DNA of 64,000 bases from an uncultured Ruminococcus sp. (GCA_902789345.1 CADANT010000002.1:47222-111221), one strand, 5' to 3'; shown: positions 15,638-25,339, counted from the stretch's first letter. Numbers and translations: made by a program. Notes: generated by a model from the sequence alone, not told the origin.

Positions 15638-18232
15638 TTACTTTTTTACTGCTTCCTTTATCATTCTGAACACCTGAATTACAACTGTAGGAGCAAGCGA
15701 ACAGCACAGAATAACAAGAAGATTTACCGGAGTAAACACTACTACATTAAACAGGCTTTGAAGTCCCGGTATAAATATTACACAGCACAGCAAAGCCACG
15801 CCTGCACCAAAGGCTGCCAGTGAGAATGGGTTTTTAAAGAAGCCCAGCTTAACCAGCGACTGCTTACCACGCATATTGAATCCGTGCCACAAACGGGACA
15901 GGCATATGGTACAGAATGCCATAGCGCAGGAAACCTCCGGGTTTTGCTGTGAAAATACATTTGAAATTCCGCCTGCACCAAAAACAAAGGCAAACATTGT
16001 AGCCGCCGCTATAAGGAAGCCCTGTATAATAGTGCCTGTCATAAAGCTTTTATTAATAAGGGATTCATCGGCAGAACGAGGTTTTTCCTTTAGCAGTGCG
16101 CCGCTTGGCGGCTCCATACCTATTGCTATGGCTGGCAGTGAATCGGTAATAAGGTTAATGAACAACAGCTGAACAGCTGTAAACGGTATAGCCAAATTCA
16201 GGAACGAGCATATTAAAACAACTATAATTCCTGCCATATTGCCCGAAAGCAAATACTGTATAGCGTTTTTAATATTTGCATAAATATTTCTGCCGTTTGC
16301 CACTGCCTTAATAATTGTAGCAAAGTTATCATCGGTTAAAATCATTGAAGCGGCGTCTTTGGATACTTCTGTACCTGTTATGCCCATAGCAATACCTATA
16401 TCTGCTTTCTTTAGAGCCGGGGCGTCGTTTACGCCGTCGCCTGTCATAGATACTACATTGCCCAGCTCCTGCCACATAGACACAATTCTGATTTTATGTT
16501 CAGGAGAAACTCTGGCATATACAGATATATTTTTAATTTCCTTGCGAAGCTCCTCATCGCTCATAGCGTCCAGCTGCTGCCCTGTAATAGCCTTGTCGCC
16601 GTCCCTTAGTATTCCTATTTTTCTTGCTATAGCAGAGGCAGTGGTTACATGGTCACCGGTAATCATAACAGGCTTTATGCCTGCGCTTATACAATCTCTT
16701 ACAGCGGCGGCCGATTCCTCTCTTGGTGGGTCTATCATACAGATTAGGCCTAGGAATGTGTAGTCACATTCGTCACCGGTATTAACTTCGGTATAGCCTA
16801 TTTCACGGTATGCAAAGGCAAGCACACGCAAACCGTTATTTGAATATTCGTTGTTTTTGTCTTCAATTTTCTTTACCAGTTCAGGGGTTACAGGCACCAG
16901 ACCGTATTCTGTGTCTACATTTTTTAGTCTGTTTAACAGAACATCAACCGCACCCTTAGTTACCATAACCAGCTTACCGTCAATTTCGTGTACGGTGCTC
17001 ATAAGCTTACGGTCGGAATCAAATGGTATTTCACCTAAGCGTGGGTACCTACAGACTATATCCTCACTGTCGGAATAAACCTTGTTGTAGTAATGCTTCA
17101 AGGCTGTTTCTGTAGGGTCGCCTATATTTTTTTCAGCTGTAACCACACTGTCATTACACAGCACGCCGTACTCTGCAAGCAACTGCTTTTTTGCTTCGTT
17201 AAATACAAAGGTATCCTCTACTGTCATTTTGTTTTGAGTAAGAGTTCCTGTTTTGTCGGAGCATATAACGGATACACAGCCTAAGCCCTCTACAGAGCGT
17301 AGATTTTTAATAATGGCATTTTGCTTTGCCATTTTTGAAGTACCTATAGCCAACGCTATGGTAACAATAGATGACAGCGCCTCGGGAATAGCCGCAACAG
17401 CCAAAGCAACGGCAAACAACAGCGCCTCTGTAAAACTGCCCATATGGTACCAGGATATACCCAAAACAACTGCACAAATGGCCATAATAATAATTGAAAG
17501 CTTTTTGCTGAAGTCGTCCAAGCTGCGCTGCAGCGGTGTTTTTCTTTCTTTGGTTTCGTTCATCATTGTGGCTATTTTGCCCAGCTCGCTGTCCATACCT
17601 GTAGCGGTAATAACAACCACTGCCCTGCCGTAAGTAACCAATGAGCCGGAGAAAACCATATTTATTCTGTCGCCTAAAGCACAGTCCTCTTCAATTATGT
17701 CAGTATCCTTTTCAATACTGTTAGACTCACCTGTTAAGGCGCTTTCGTTTACCTGCAAAGAGTACGACTCAATTACTCTTGCGTCGGCAGGTACAACATC
17801 GCCGGCCTCAAGCTTAACAATGTCACCGGGAACTAAGTCTACAGACGATATTTGTGTTACCTTGCCGTCACGCACCGCCTTGGCGGCAGGGGTAGACATA
17901 GCCTTTAGACTGTCAAGTGATTTTTGCGCCTTAAAATGCTGTACAGTACCTAAAATTGCATTTAATATTAAAACCGCAAAAATTACAATAGCGCCCTCTA
18001 CGCTGTCTGTAATTATACTGATAACAGCGGCTACAATAAGTATTGCGACCATAAGGTCTTTAAACTGCTCTAAAAATACCTGTACAACGCCTTTTTTCTT
18101 TTCTTCCATTAGTTGGTTTTTGCCGTATTTTTCGGTATTTTCAGAAACCTGACTACTTGTTAAGCCGGCTTCTCGGTCAGTGTGAAGCTCCTTTAAAACC
18201 TGCACACTGCTTTTTTTGAACGCATCGTTCAT
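15638..18232 (-). CDS. P2-type cation-exporting ATPase (Mn2+ and/or Ca2+)
   Basis: 864 residues from the ATG at 18232, which follows ATAGGAGGC; the frame runs further upstream into the riboswitch terminator and is not coding there. Motifs: ALTGES in the actuator domain, AAIPEALSS in the fourth membrane helix, CSDKTGTLTQNKM (about 325), TGDGVNDAPAL, and a C-terminal cation-ATPase block of six membrane helices. The family exports Ca2+ or Mn2+. The helix-4 sequence PEALSS instead of PEGLPA resembles streptococcal and lactococcal pumps under Mn2+ riboswitch control, and a yybP-ykoY riboswitch lies directly upstream, so Mn2+ efflux is the best inference. Monocistronic. Confidence 0.88.
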   Translation of the reverse strand: MNDAFKKSSVQVLKELHTDREAGLTSSQVSENTEKYGKNQLMEEKKKGVVQVFLEQFKDLMVAILIVAAVISIITDSVEGAIVIFAVLILNAILGTVQHFKAQKSLDSLKAMSTPAAKAVRDGKVTQISSVDLVPGDIVKLEAGDVVPADARVIESYSLQVNESALTGESNSIEKDTDIIEEDCALGDRINMVFSGSLVTYGRAVVVITATGMDSELGKIATMMNETKERKTPLQRSLDDFSKKLSIIIMAICAVVLGISWYHMGSFTEALLFAVALAVAAIPEALSSIVTIALAIGTSKMAKQNAIIKNLRSVEGLGCVSVICSDKTGTLTQNKMTVEDTFVFNEAKKQLLAEYGVLCNDSVVTAEKNIGDPTETALKHYYNKVYSDSEDIVCRYPRLGEIPFDSDRKLMSTVHEIDGKLVMVTKGAVDVLLNRLKNVDTEYGLVPVTPELVKKIEDKNNEYSNNGLRVLAFAYREIGYTEVNTGDECDYTFLGLICMIDPPREESAAAVRDCISAGIKPVMITGDHVTTASAIARKIGILRDGDKAITGQQLDAMSDEELRKEIKNISVYARVSPEHKIRIVSMWQELGNVVSMTGDGVNDAPALKKADIGIAMGITGTEVSKDAASMILTDDNFATIIKAVANGRNIYANIKNAIQYLLSGNMAGIIVVLICSFLNLAIPFTAVQLLFINLITDSLPAIAIGMEPPSGALLKEKPRSADESLINKSFMTGTIIQGFLIAAATMFAFVFGAGGISNVFSQQNPEVSCAMAFCTICLSRLWHGFNMRGKQSLVKLGFFKNPFSLAAFGAGVALLCCVIFIPGLQSLFNVVVFTPVNLLVILCCSLAPTVVIQVFRMIKEAVKK

Positions 18233-18283
18233 TTTTTCTATGCCTCCTATATAAATATGTTTAGGGAAAAAGACAAACAAAAA

Positions 18284-18411
18284 AAGACTTTTATCCCGGC
18301 ACAAAAAACCGGAATAAAAGTCTTGCTATTTAAAGTATAAGCGGGTTAAAACATAACCGTGTGTTGACGCCAATACTACAGAATATTTCTGTTAGCTACT
18401 CCCCTTTAAAC
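18284..18411 (-). ncRNA. yybP-ykoY (Mn2+-sensing) riboswitch with intrinsic terminator
   Basis: On the minus strand the leader holds the family's conserved blocks in order: AAAGGGGAGTAGC (18407-18395), GGCGTCAACACACGG (18372-18358) and GCAAGACTTTT (18326-18316). The last block is also the 5' arm of a strong terminator (AAGACTTTTAT-CCGG pairing with CCGGGATAAAAGTCTT, then seven T). Mn2+ binding would thus compete with termination and turn the downstream pump on. The start codon is about 50 nt beyond the terminator. Confidence 0.88.
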
Positions 18412-18417
18412 AACCAT

Positions 18418-18446
18418 ATGATACCATTTTAAAAAGCTAATGTCAA
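18418..18446 (-). promoter_or_regulatory. Promoter of the riboswitch-ATPase transcript
   Basis: Read on the minus strand: consensus -35 TTGACA (18446-18441), 17-nt spacer, -10 TATCAT (18423-18418), placing the start just ahead of the aptamer. Confidence 0.8.
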
Positions 18447-18510
18447 TAAATTTATAAATAAAAATTACACATATTAAAGCTAAAAAATAATCACACTGTT
18501 ATTGCATTTG

Positions 18511-19596
18511 TTAATTAATATTTACAACCTCGTAGTAACCGTTTTCTAAGGCAATAGCCTTATTATCATTTACAATGGCAATAACATTGTTGTAGTCAAT
18601 TTTATTCTTTTTAAAGTCTACTGTCAGCTCGTTAGGGGTTTCTGCGGTTGGTTCAAATTTTAGGCAGGTATTCTCATTTAAGTAATACACATTATTATCC
18701 AGCCCTGTATTATAAATTAATTTGCCCTGCTTTTTGTAGGAATATTCCTTTTCTTCACCATTATTCAGCCCACAGGTTTTTAGTGATGTTTTTTCGTTTG
18801 CAAAGGCAAGGTTATTTGAAAATACCGTATATTTTGCGGCAGTTTCGGCAGCTGCCATATTCCTTATTTCAGCTTTACTATATGTAAAGAACGAGAATTG
18901 GTATTTAGTGCTTTTTTTATCGCCGGATATATTTTCGGCAATAGCTACACCGTTGTCTGTTGCGCTGTAGCCGGCGGAGTTGTTCTCTGTAACAGGTATT
19001 ACCGCATTGTCGTCACAGTTATACACCACAAGCTTTTTGCTGCTGTCTGTAAAGAAAATACAGTTATTATACTGTACAAAGCCCTTGCCTACAGCTTCGG
19101 CAACCTCTACCTTTTCTTTTGTGTCGGCGTCAATGTAAATAATCATATTGCGCTCATCTGTAAAATAAATCTTATTCTTGTAGCAGGCAATAATATTTAT
19201 TTTGTCACGCACATATATTTTGGTTCTCTTTTTGCCGTCTATGGTACCTCTGTACAGCATTTTAGAGGCATCCTTATATGCCGATATAAAGTAAATATAT
19301 TTATCATCTATTGCAAAGTTTTTCTGAACCTCACCGTTTTCTTTACTGGTGTGGGCAACTATAACCATATCTTTATTATCTATATTTGTTTTGTAGTTAA
19401 TGCCGAATTTATCTACAATGTAGTACCCTCCATGATATTCAATAACCCCCTGATGTGTTACCTTGTTGTTTGTAACTCCCGATGTATTCATTTCAAGGGT
19501 TCTTTCACCACAGGATGTAAGCACAGTAACAGCAAGTCCGCAGCAAAGCAGTAAGGAAACTGCTTTGCTTAAAAATTTAGTTATATTTTTCTTCAA
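18511..19596 (-). CDS. Lipoprotein with DUF5050-like beta-propeller repeats
   Basis: 361 residues. The N-terminus is a lipoprotein signal with lipobox LTSC (Cys at 29). The rest is made of repeating blade-like units: YHGGYYIVDKFGINY, DDKYIYFISAY...LYRGTIDGKKRTKIY, CYKNKIYFTDERNMIIYIDADT, YNNCIFFTDSSKKLVVYNCD and DNNVYYLNENTCLKF. This pattern (short display of a value, then Tyr/Phe-rich strand) is typical of DUF5050/WD40-like propellers. Anchored outside the membrane; ligand unknown. No clear terminator separates its end from the promoter of the ATPase downstream. Confidence 0.75.
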   Translation of the reverse strand: MKKNITKFLSKAVSLLLCCGLAVTVLTSCGERTLEMNTSGVTNNKVTHQGVIEYHGGYYIVDKFGINYKTNIDNKDMVIVAHTSKENGEVQKNFAIDDKYIYFISAYKDASKMLYRGTIDGKKRTKIYVRDKINIIACYKNKIYFTDERNMIIYIDADTKEKVEVAEAVGKGFVQYNNCIFFTDSSKKLVVYNCDDNAVIPVTENNSAGYSATDNGVAIAENISGDKKSTKYQFSFFTYSKAEIRNMAAAETAAKYTVFSNNLAFANEKTSLKTCGLNNGEEKEYSYKKQGKLIYNTGLDNNVYYLNENTCLKFEPTAETPNELTVDFKKNKIDYNNVIAIVNDNKAIALENGYYEVVNIN

Positions 19597-19791
19597 AATT
19601 TATCACTCCGTTGCTTTTCTATTAATATAAATTTTACATTATAAATGTTGACTTTGCAATATTTATTTACCGCAAAAAGCAACGCAAAATAAAAAAATTA
19701 TAAATGTAATATATGTAGTGTGGTTGTCAACAATATCCTTAGGTAAATAAACCAAATATGGCTGTGCTTTAAACAATATACACTGTTTTGC

Positions 19792-19874
19792 TTGACGGAA
19801 CAGCTTATTTATGTTAAACTGGATGAGGTCATAGATTGTTGGGATTTGTTGCCAACAAGAGTATTTGCCAACAA
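19792..19874 (+). promoter_or_regulatory. Promoter and repeat-containing leader of pckA
   Basis: -35 TTGACG (19792-19797), 17-nt spacer, extended -10 TGT-TAAACT (hexamer 19815-19820). The roughly 90-nt leader contains TTGTTGG (19836-19842) and two CCAACAA copies (19852-19858, 19868-19874), allowing two alternative hairpins or a protein-binding site. The rest of 19597-19791 shows no gene. Confidence 0.55.
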
Positions 19875-19918
19875 TACAACAAATTATGTAATTTATAAAA
19901 AGAAAGGTTGACACTTAA

Positions 19919-21523
19919 ATGGCAAAGATTGATTTAACAAAATACGGTATCACAGGTACCACAGAAATTGTTTACAATCCTTCTTATGATGAACTTTTTA
20001 AAGAAGAAACAAAGCCTGAGCTAGAGGGCTACGAAAAGGGACAGGAAACTGAGCTTGGCGCAGTTAATGTTATGACTGGTATTTACACAGGTCGTTCCCC
20101 TAAAGACAAGTTCATTGTTATGGACGAAAATTCTAAAGACACAGTATGGTGGACTTCAGACGAATACAAGAACGACAACCACCCTGCTTCAAAGGAAGCT
20201 TGGGAAGCTGTAAAGGAAATTGCAAAGAAAGAGCTTTCAAACAAGAAGCTATATGTTGTTGATGCATTCTGCGGTGCAAACAAGGACACAAGAATGGCTG
20301 TTCGTTTCATCGTTGAGGTTGCTTGGCAGGCTCACTTTGTAACAAATATGTTTATTACTCCAACAGCAGAGGAGCTAGAGAACTTTGAGCCTGACTTCGT
20401 TGTTTACAACGCTTCAAAGGCAAAGGTTGAAAACTACAAGGAGCTTGGTCTAAACTCTGAAACAGCTGTTGTATTTAACATTACAAGCCGTGAGCAGGTT
20501 ATCATCAACACTTGGTACGGCGGTGAAATGAAGAAGGGTATGTTCTCTATGATGAACTACTACCTGCCTCTAAAGGGTATTGCTTCAATGCACTGCTCAG
20601 CTAACACAGATATGAACGGCGAAAACACAGCTATCTTCTTCGGTCTGTCAGGTACAGGTAAAACTACACTTTCAACAGACCCTAAGAGACTGCTTATCGG
20701 TGACGACGAGCACGGCTGGGACGACAACGGCGTATTTAACTTTGAGGGCGGTTGCTATGCAAAGGTTATTAACCTTGACAAAGAGTCAGAGCCTGACATT
20801 TACAACGCAATCAGAAGAGACGCTCTTCTTGAGAATGTAACAGTTGACAAGAACGGCGTAATCGACTTTGACGACAAGACCGTAACAGAGAACACTCGTG
20901 TTTCTTACCCTATTGACCACATCGACAATATTGTTCGTCCTATTTCTTCAGCTCCTGCTGCAAAGAATGTTATCTTCCTTTCTGCTGATGCATTTGGCGT
21001 ACTTCCACCTGTATCAATTCTAACTCCTGAGCAGACAAAGTACTACTTCCTATCAGGCTTTACAGCTAAGCTTGCAGGTACAGAGCGCGGCATTACAGAG
21101 CCTACTCCTACATTCTCAGCTTGCTTCGGTCAGGCTTTCCTAGAGCTACACCCAACAAAGTATGCTGAAGAGCTTGTTAAGAAGATGGAGCAGAGCAATG
21201 CGAAGGCTTATCTTGTAAACACAGGCTGGAACGGTACAGGCAAGCGTATTTCTATTAAGGATACCCGTGGTATTATTGACGCTATCCTAGACGGTTCAAT
21301 CACAAAGGCTCCTACAAAGACAATTCCTCACTTCAACTTTGAGGTTCCTACAGAGCTTCCTGGTGTTGACCCTGCAATTCTTGACCCTCGTGACACATAT
21401 GCTAATGTTGCTGACTGGGAAGAGAAAGCAAAGGATTTGGCTAGCCGCTTTGTTAAGAACTTTGCTAAGTATGAGGGCAACGAGGCCGGTAAGGCTCTTG
21501 TTGAGGCAGGCCCTAAGGCTTAA
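19919..21523 (+). CDS. pckA: Phosphoenolpyruvate carboxykinase (ATP)
   Basis: Interconverts oxaloacetate + ATP and PEP + CO2 + ADP. 534 residues, standard length. Visible: [10 protein letters not shown] (substrate loop, near 55-65), HCSANTD (about 230), the kinase P-loop [14 protein letters not shown] (about 242-255) and [20 protein letters not shown] (metal/ATP site). Codon choice differs strikingly from neighbours, with a strong preference for AAG, AAC, GAC, TTC, GCT and GGT, as in highly expressed genes. In succinate-forming gut anaerobes the enzyme runs toward oxaloacetate and makes ATP; that direction is an inference here. The ribosome site AAAGAAAGG is somewhat distant from the ATG. Confidence 0.96.
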   Translation: MAKIDLTKYGITGTTEIVYNPSYDELFKEETKPELEGYEKGQETELGAVNVMTGIYTGRSPKDKFIVMDENSKDTVWWTSDEYKNDNHPASKEAWEAVKEIAKKELSNKKLYVVDAFCGANKDTRMAVRFIVEVAWQAHFVTNMFITPTAEELENFEPDFVVYNASKAKVENYKELGLNSETAVVFNITSREQVIINTWYGGEMKKGMFSMMNYYLPLKGIASMHCSANTDMNGENTAIFFGLSGTGKTTLSTDPKRLLIGDDEHGWDDNGVFNFEGGCYAKVINLDKESEPDIYNAIRRDALLENVTVDKNGVIDFDDKTVTENTRVSYPIDHIDNIVRPISSAPAAKNVIFLSADAFGVLPPVSILTPEQTKYYFLSGFTAKLAGTERGITEPTPTFSACFGQAFLELHPTKYAEELVKKMEQSNAKAYLVNTGWNGTGKRISIKDTRGIIDAILDGSITKAPTKTIPHFNFEVPTELPGVDPAILDPRDTYANVADWEEKAKDLASRFVKNFAKYEGNEAGKALVEAGPKA

Positions 21524-21568
21524 TCTCATATTTAAAATTACAGTATAAACTTTTCTGTATAAAATATA

Positions 21569-21608
21569 CTCCCACAGATTGCGGAATACGCCGTCTGTGG
21601 GAGTTTTT
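21569..21608 (+). terminator. Terminator of pckA
   Basis: CTCCCACAGA (21569-21578) pairs perfectly with TCTGTGGGAG (21594-21603), followed by five T. Confidence 0.9.
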
Positions 21609-21662
21609 GCGTATTGAATGTAATAATATAAACTATCCTTAATACAATTACTTTAACCTAGG

Positions 21663-22478
21663 CTATTCTGTTGCCTTTGTGGTTTTTTCCTGCTTGTCAG
21701 CGTCCTCCTTTAGGTGCATTCTGCCCTCGTGGTCGGTATAATATTCACCCTTTGGCAGCAGCTGGGAAATCGGAACAATTTCGTACCCCTCCCCTTTTAT
21801 GGCGTCTATAATCTTAGGCAATGCCTCCGGGGTGTTTTTAGCACCGTTGTGCATAAGTATTATACTGCCGTTCTTTAAATTATTTTTAATTCTCTCAACC
21901 ATTTGTTCAGGTGTAGGGTCTTTCCAGTCAAGACTGTCAATGTCCCACTGCACACAGTACATATCAATACTGTTGGTTACTGACACTACATTGTTGTTGT
22001 AATCGCCGTAAGGCGGCCTAAACAGCGTAGGAGATTTACCGGTAAGCTTTTTAACCTTTTCGTTACAGTCGGTAAGCTCTTTTTTTATGCCGTCATCTGT
22101 CAGCTGCGGCAAGTGAGCATGGGTGTCGGAATGGTTACCTACATCATGGCCATGCTTTGCAATATCCTTAACCGATTCAGGGTATTTATCCACCCACATA
22201 CCAACCAGGAAGAATGTTGATTTAACCTTTTTTTCATCTAATATTTTAAGCAATGTATCTGTTTGTTCGTTTCCCCATGCCGCATCAAAAGAAATGCTTA
22301 CTCTCTTTTGGCTTTCCTCTACACAGTAAATCGGAATTTTTCTTTCGGTTGTAGCCGTTGCTGTAATTTGCCCGTAGCTGTTGCTGCATATTGCCACTGC
22401 AAGCACACAGGCTATAAGCACGCCCAATGCAACAAAAAGCTTTTGCTTTGTAAATACAAAAAATTTCACCTGCTTCAC
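21663..22478 (-). CDS. Membrane-anchored polysaccharide deacetylase (NodB/PdaB-like)
   Basis: 271 residues: one N-terminal membrane anchor (about 14-33) and an extracellular NodB domain. Motif 1 is SFDAAWGN (D65); the second Asp of the usual TFDDG is Ala, as in the sporulation-type PdaB group that has FDxxWG. Motif 2 is NHSDTH (H116, H120) and motif 3 RPPYGDY (154-160); LMHNG near the end supplies the catalytic His. Expected to remove acetyl groups from peptidoglycan or another polysaccharide. The C-terminal tail is charged and repetitive (EDADKQEKTTKATE). Stands alone between terminators. Confidence 0.85.
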   Translation of the reverse strand: MKQVKFFVFTKQKLFVALGVLIACVLAVAICSNSYGQITATATTERKIPIYCVEESQKRVSISFDAAWGNEQTDTLLKILDEKKVKSTFFLVGMWVDKYPESVKDIAKHGHDVGNHSDTHAHLPQLTDDGIKKELTDCNEKVKKLTGKSPTLFRPPYGDYNNNVVSVTNSIDMYCVQWDIDSLDWKDPTPEQMVERIKNNLKNGSIILMHNGAKNTPEALPKIIDAIKGEGYEIVPISQLLPKGEYYTDHEGRMHLKEDADKQEKTTKATE

Positions 22479-22619
22479 CCTCCTGCATTATAATAATATA
22501 TATGGCGGCAAGGCTTGGATAATTCTTTAATATTAATTTTTATTTTCCTCATACTACACCGTACAAAGAGCATTAAGCTCTGCAAAACAGGTACACACCG
22601 CATATTTATAAGAATAATC

Positions 22620-22668
22620 AAAAAGCTCTGACGGCAACGCAACATTCTGCGTTCTCGTCAGAGCTTTA
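22620..22668 (-). terminator. Terminator of the DUF2079 gene
   Basis: AAAGCTCTGACG (22623-22634) pairs with CGTCAGAGCTTT (22657-22668); on the minus strand it runs into TTTTTGATTATT. The short gap 22479-22619 upstream of the deacetylase has only a small AGAGC/GCTCT hairpin. Confidence 0.85.
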
Positions 22669-22692
22669 TATTTTAGATATAATCAGCTTAAA

Positions 22693-24525
22693 TTATTTTG
22701 CTGTTTTTAGTTTGTACAGGCACATTGGACCGGACTGCTTTACAAGCTGATAATCGTCACCCATAAAAGTTGCAAGGTTGTCGCTGTTTTGCGAAACGGC
22801 ATTTTGGCTTACCAGAAGATAATCCGTTTTCTTGCTTTCGCTGTAGTAGTTTGGATATTGATACAGCTTTTTAAATTGATACATATGCGGAATATACATA
22901 CCGTCTGCGGTAATTTCAACATTGGTAGGTATTTCTGCAATAAGGCTGTTATACTGCTCTGCCACTTGTGTATTTTTCTCGGCACAGCTGTTGTAATACG
23001 CACTTCTTGGGAAGAACAGCGAAAAGCTCATAATAATTGACATTGACAAGCTGAAAAGCAGTATTTTGTTTCTAAGCTCCGGCTTAGCCTGGGAAATAAC
23101 AAGTATGGTCATAAACACAATTAAACCTGCCACACCGTAGGTATACTGGAACTTAACATCGTACTGGTACTGCCAGTTTGACATTAGGTCAACTACAAGC
23201 ATTGGTATAAGTAGCAAAAGCAATGACTTTTTCTCGCTGAAGAACGGTGCAAAAGCCACCGGCAGCAGCATCCAAACCATAAACATAATTTTATCGGAGG
23301 TAAATATTTGAGAAATAAAGTATCCGAAGTCTGACACAATGGTTTTTACAACTGCGCTAAAGCCGTCTTCACCCTCCAGCATATAGTTGCTTAAACGGGT
23401 GGTCATTACGCCGTCGCCAAGGTTTCCTACAATAACAGTTGCTATGGAAAAATATATAACAGCGCCTATAAGTATTCCGCCGCCCAGGATATATTCCTTT
23501 CTGTATGCCAATACATACAGTGCTATTGCCATAACATATATTGCGGCGTCCTCCTTAACCGTAAGCACAAGGGCACAAAAAACAAGAGTACCTATCCACT
23601 TTTTGCTTACAATAAAGTACAACGCCCACATAATAAGAACAGTCAGAAATTTGTTTTCGTGGAAGTCATACAGACAGCCGTTGGCAAGTGTAGGGAAGAA
23701 AATATAAATAAGGCTGCACGCCACTGTAACGCTTTGGGTTAGCTTTAGCTGCTTGCACATAAGCACAACAGGTATAATGCCCAATGCTACAAATGCCGCC
23801 TGAATTACAAGCAGAGTTTCAGGACGAGGGCATATTGCATAGAAAGGAAGCAGCACATAATAAAACGGACTAAAATGTACACCAAAGTGTGACATAAGCA
23901 CATTTCTTTCAACGGTTGTGTCCGCCAAGCCTGTTGTTCTCATATTTTCAAACATCTGTGTGAAAATACCAAAATCAAAGTTGCTTGCCATATATCCGTT
24001 GTAGCGGGCTATAGACGCAACAGAAACAATTATAGTAAACAACAGCAGCAGCACGCCTGCTACAATCCACTCTGTATTTTTAGGCAGCTTTATGTCATTA
24101 ATATTAAGCTTATCGCCCTTGCCTATCCAGACAATTATAAAGAACATTATAAAGCCAATGCCAATATTCATAAATATGTTCTTTGCGCTTTCTTCACCTA
24201 GGTACGAACCCTTATACGCCAAAGCAGAGCCAAACAACACTGCACTTACAAGCAAAGCACCAGGGATAATTTCTTTACACTTAGTGAGAAACGCCGTAAC
24301 CACACACACTGCAAAAATTATAACTGTAGTTATAATAACCAGCGGTAAATTAACCGACGCCACAAAGTTAATGTCGGTATATGTAGCGTTGGTAGTCAGC
24401 AATGTTATAAAACTGCTGAAGCAAAAGCCGGTACACAGTGCGGCAAAAATATAATCCAACGGTACAAGCTTTAAAAAGTTTCCGCCGGGTATCAAACCCC
24501 CGGAAGCCCCTTTTTTGTTACTCAT
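22693..24525 (-). CDS. DUF2079 polytopic membrane protein
   Basis: 610 residues with about a dozen hydrophobic helices. The family signature is clear: RYNGYMASNFDFGIFTQMFENM followed by SHFGVHFSPFYYVLLPFYAICP (about 170-225), then FPTLANGCLYDFHENKF. DUF2079 proteins belong to the GT-C-like group of membrane proteins and may transfer sugars from lipid carriers, but no activity is established. A hydrophilic C-terminal domain of about 100 residues follows the last helix. Monocistronic; the start is set by the GGAGT site upstream of ATG at 24525. Confidence 0.8.
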   Translation of the reverse strand: MSNKKGASGGLIPGGNFLKLVPLDYIFAALCTGFCFSSFITLLTTNATYTDINFVASVNLPLVIITTVIIFAVCVVTAFLTKCKEIIPGALLVSAVLFGSALAYKGSYLGEESAKNIFMNIGIGFIMFFIIVWIGKGDKLNINDIKLPKNTEWIVAGVLLLLFTIIVSVASIARYNGYMASNFDFGIFTQMFENMRTTGLADTTVERNVLMSHFGVHFSPFYYVLLPFYAICPRPETLLVIQAAFVALGIIPVVLMCKQLKLTQSVTVACSLIYIFFPTLANGCLYDFHENKFLTVLIMWALYFIVSKKWIGTLVFCALVLTVKEDAAIYVMAIALYVLAYRKEYILGGGILIGAVIYFSIATVIVGNLGDGVMTTRLSNYMLEGEDGFSAVVKTIVSDFGYFISQIFTSDKIMFMVWMLLPVAFAPFFSEKKSLLLLLIPMLVVDLMSNWQYQYDVKFQYTYGVAGLIVFMTILVISQAKPELRNKILLFSLSMSIIMSFSLFFPRSAYYNSCAEKNTQVAEQYNSLIAEIPTNVEITADGMYIPHMYQFKKLYQYPNYYSESKKTDYLLVSQNAVSQNSDNLATFMGDDYQLVKQSGPMCLYKLKTAK

Positions 24526-24740
24526 AAGATCACTCCTATATATTCAAATTTAAAGCCAAACTGTTACAGTTAAAATACTCATAAAAAGCAACAGAATGAA
24601 TATATTCTCTGTCAAATTGTACCACAAACAACATTGCACCGTCAAGCAATAACCGGCAGATTCAAAAGAGCGATTTCTGCGTTGTAAATAGATGTGACCC
24701 ATTTTTAGGTAAAAAAGTTTTGTTTTCTTATTGCGGTATA

Positions 24741-24770
24741 AAAAATAAAAGGCGGCTTAAAAACCACCTT
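24741..24770 (-). terminator. Terminator of tRNA-Pro
   Basis: On the minus strand AAGGTGG pairs with CCGCCTT (one G-U wobble) around TTTTTAAG, and is followed by TTATTTTTTAT. It begins three bases after the encoded CCA. Confidence 0.75.
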
Positions 24771-24772
24771 TT

Positions 24773-24849
24773 TGGTCGAGGTGACAGGACTTGAACCTGC
24801 GGCATCTGCGTCCCGAACGCAGCACTCTACCAAACTGAGTTACACCTCG
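24773..24849 (-). tRNA. tRNA-Pro (anticodon CGG)
   Basis: 77 nt with encoded CCA. On the minus strand the acceptor CGAGGTG pairs with CACCTCG; anticodon stem CTGCG/CGCAG encloses TTCGGGA with anticodon CGG; GGTTCAAGTCC T-arm is present. Confidence 0.96.
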
Positions 24850-24989
24850 AAATTAATTATATATACCACGGCACAGCCTTGCAGCTTTTGCCGTCGGTTT
24901 TGTTACCTTGTAATTATAATACCTTTTGGGAACAAATGCAAGCACTAAAGCGGAATTTTTTGCAGTGTTTTTAATATTGACCTGCGTAC

Positions 24990-25290
24990 ATAGAGTGTGG
25001 GCACGGCGATATTTACATAGCATTACCGTAGGCTGTAGAATTTGAGCGTTGGCGTATTTGCTGAATATGATTGTAAATAGCGTAACCGTAAGAAGTGAAA
25101 TTTAGGCATTGCGATATTTGCTGAGTGTGATTGTACATAGCGTAACCATAAGCAATGAAATTTGAGAGTTGCCATATTTGCTGAATGTAATTTTACAGAG
25201 CTTGACCATAGCTGTGGAATTTAAGCATTGTTACCGTAAGCTATTAAATTCTAATATTTGGGTATTTGTTGGGCGTGATTGTAAACGGCG
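24990..25290. repeat. Imperfect 60-bp noncoding tandem repeat
   Basis: Exact 60-bp period at 25021-25080, 25081-25140 and 25141-25200, with a degenerate partial copy before (24990-25020) and a drifted copy after (25201-25290). Shared elements per unit are GCGTAACCGTA, GAAATTTGAG, ATATTTGCTGA and TGATTGTA. It fills most of the 490-bp gap between tRNA-Pro and the ttcA-like gene. No terminator or promoter is evident inside; no start codon with a ribosome site uses the frame that stays open across the copies. Confidence 0.85.
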
Positions 25291-25339
25291 CTGTTTCGGT
25301 GTATAATAGGTTAAAAACAAAGGCATTTAGAGGTTATTT

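Noticed and set aside
18233..18304. N-terminal extension of the P2-type ATPase
   Set aside because: It overlaps the riboswitch terminator; the ATG at 18232 with AGGAGG matches the family's start.
19663..19914. Minus-strand 83-codon ORF in the pckA leader
   Set aside because: Covers the pckA promoter and leader; Ile/Phe/Cys-rich translation of AT-rich DNA without ribosome site.
25021..25200. Minus-strand short ORF running through the 60-bp repeats
   Set aside because: The frame is open only because the period is a multiple of three; there is no start codon with a ribosome site.
24990..25290. CRISPR array
   Set aside because: The 60-bp units are continuous, with no constant repeat separated by unique spacers, and no cas genes are near.
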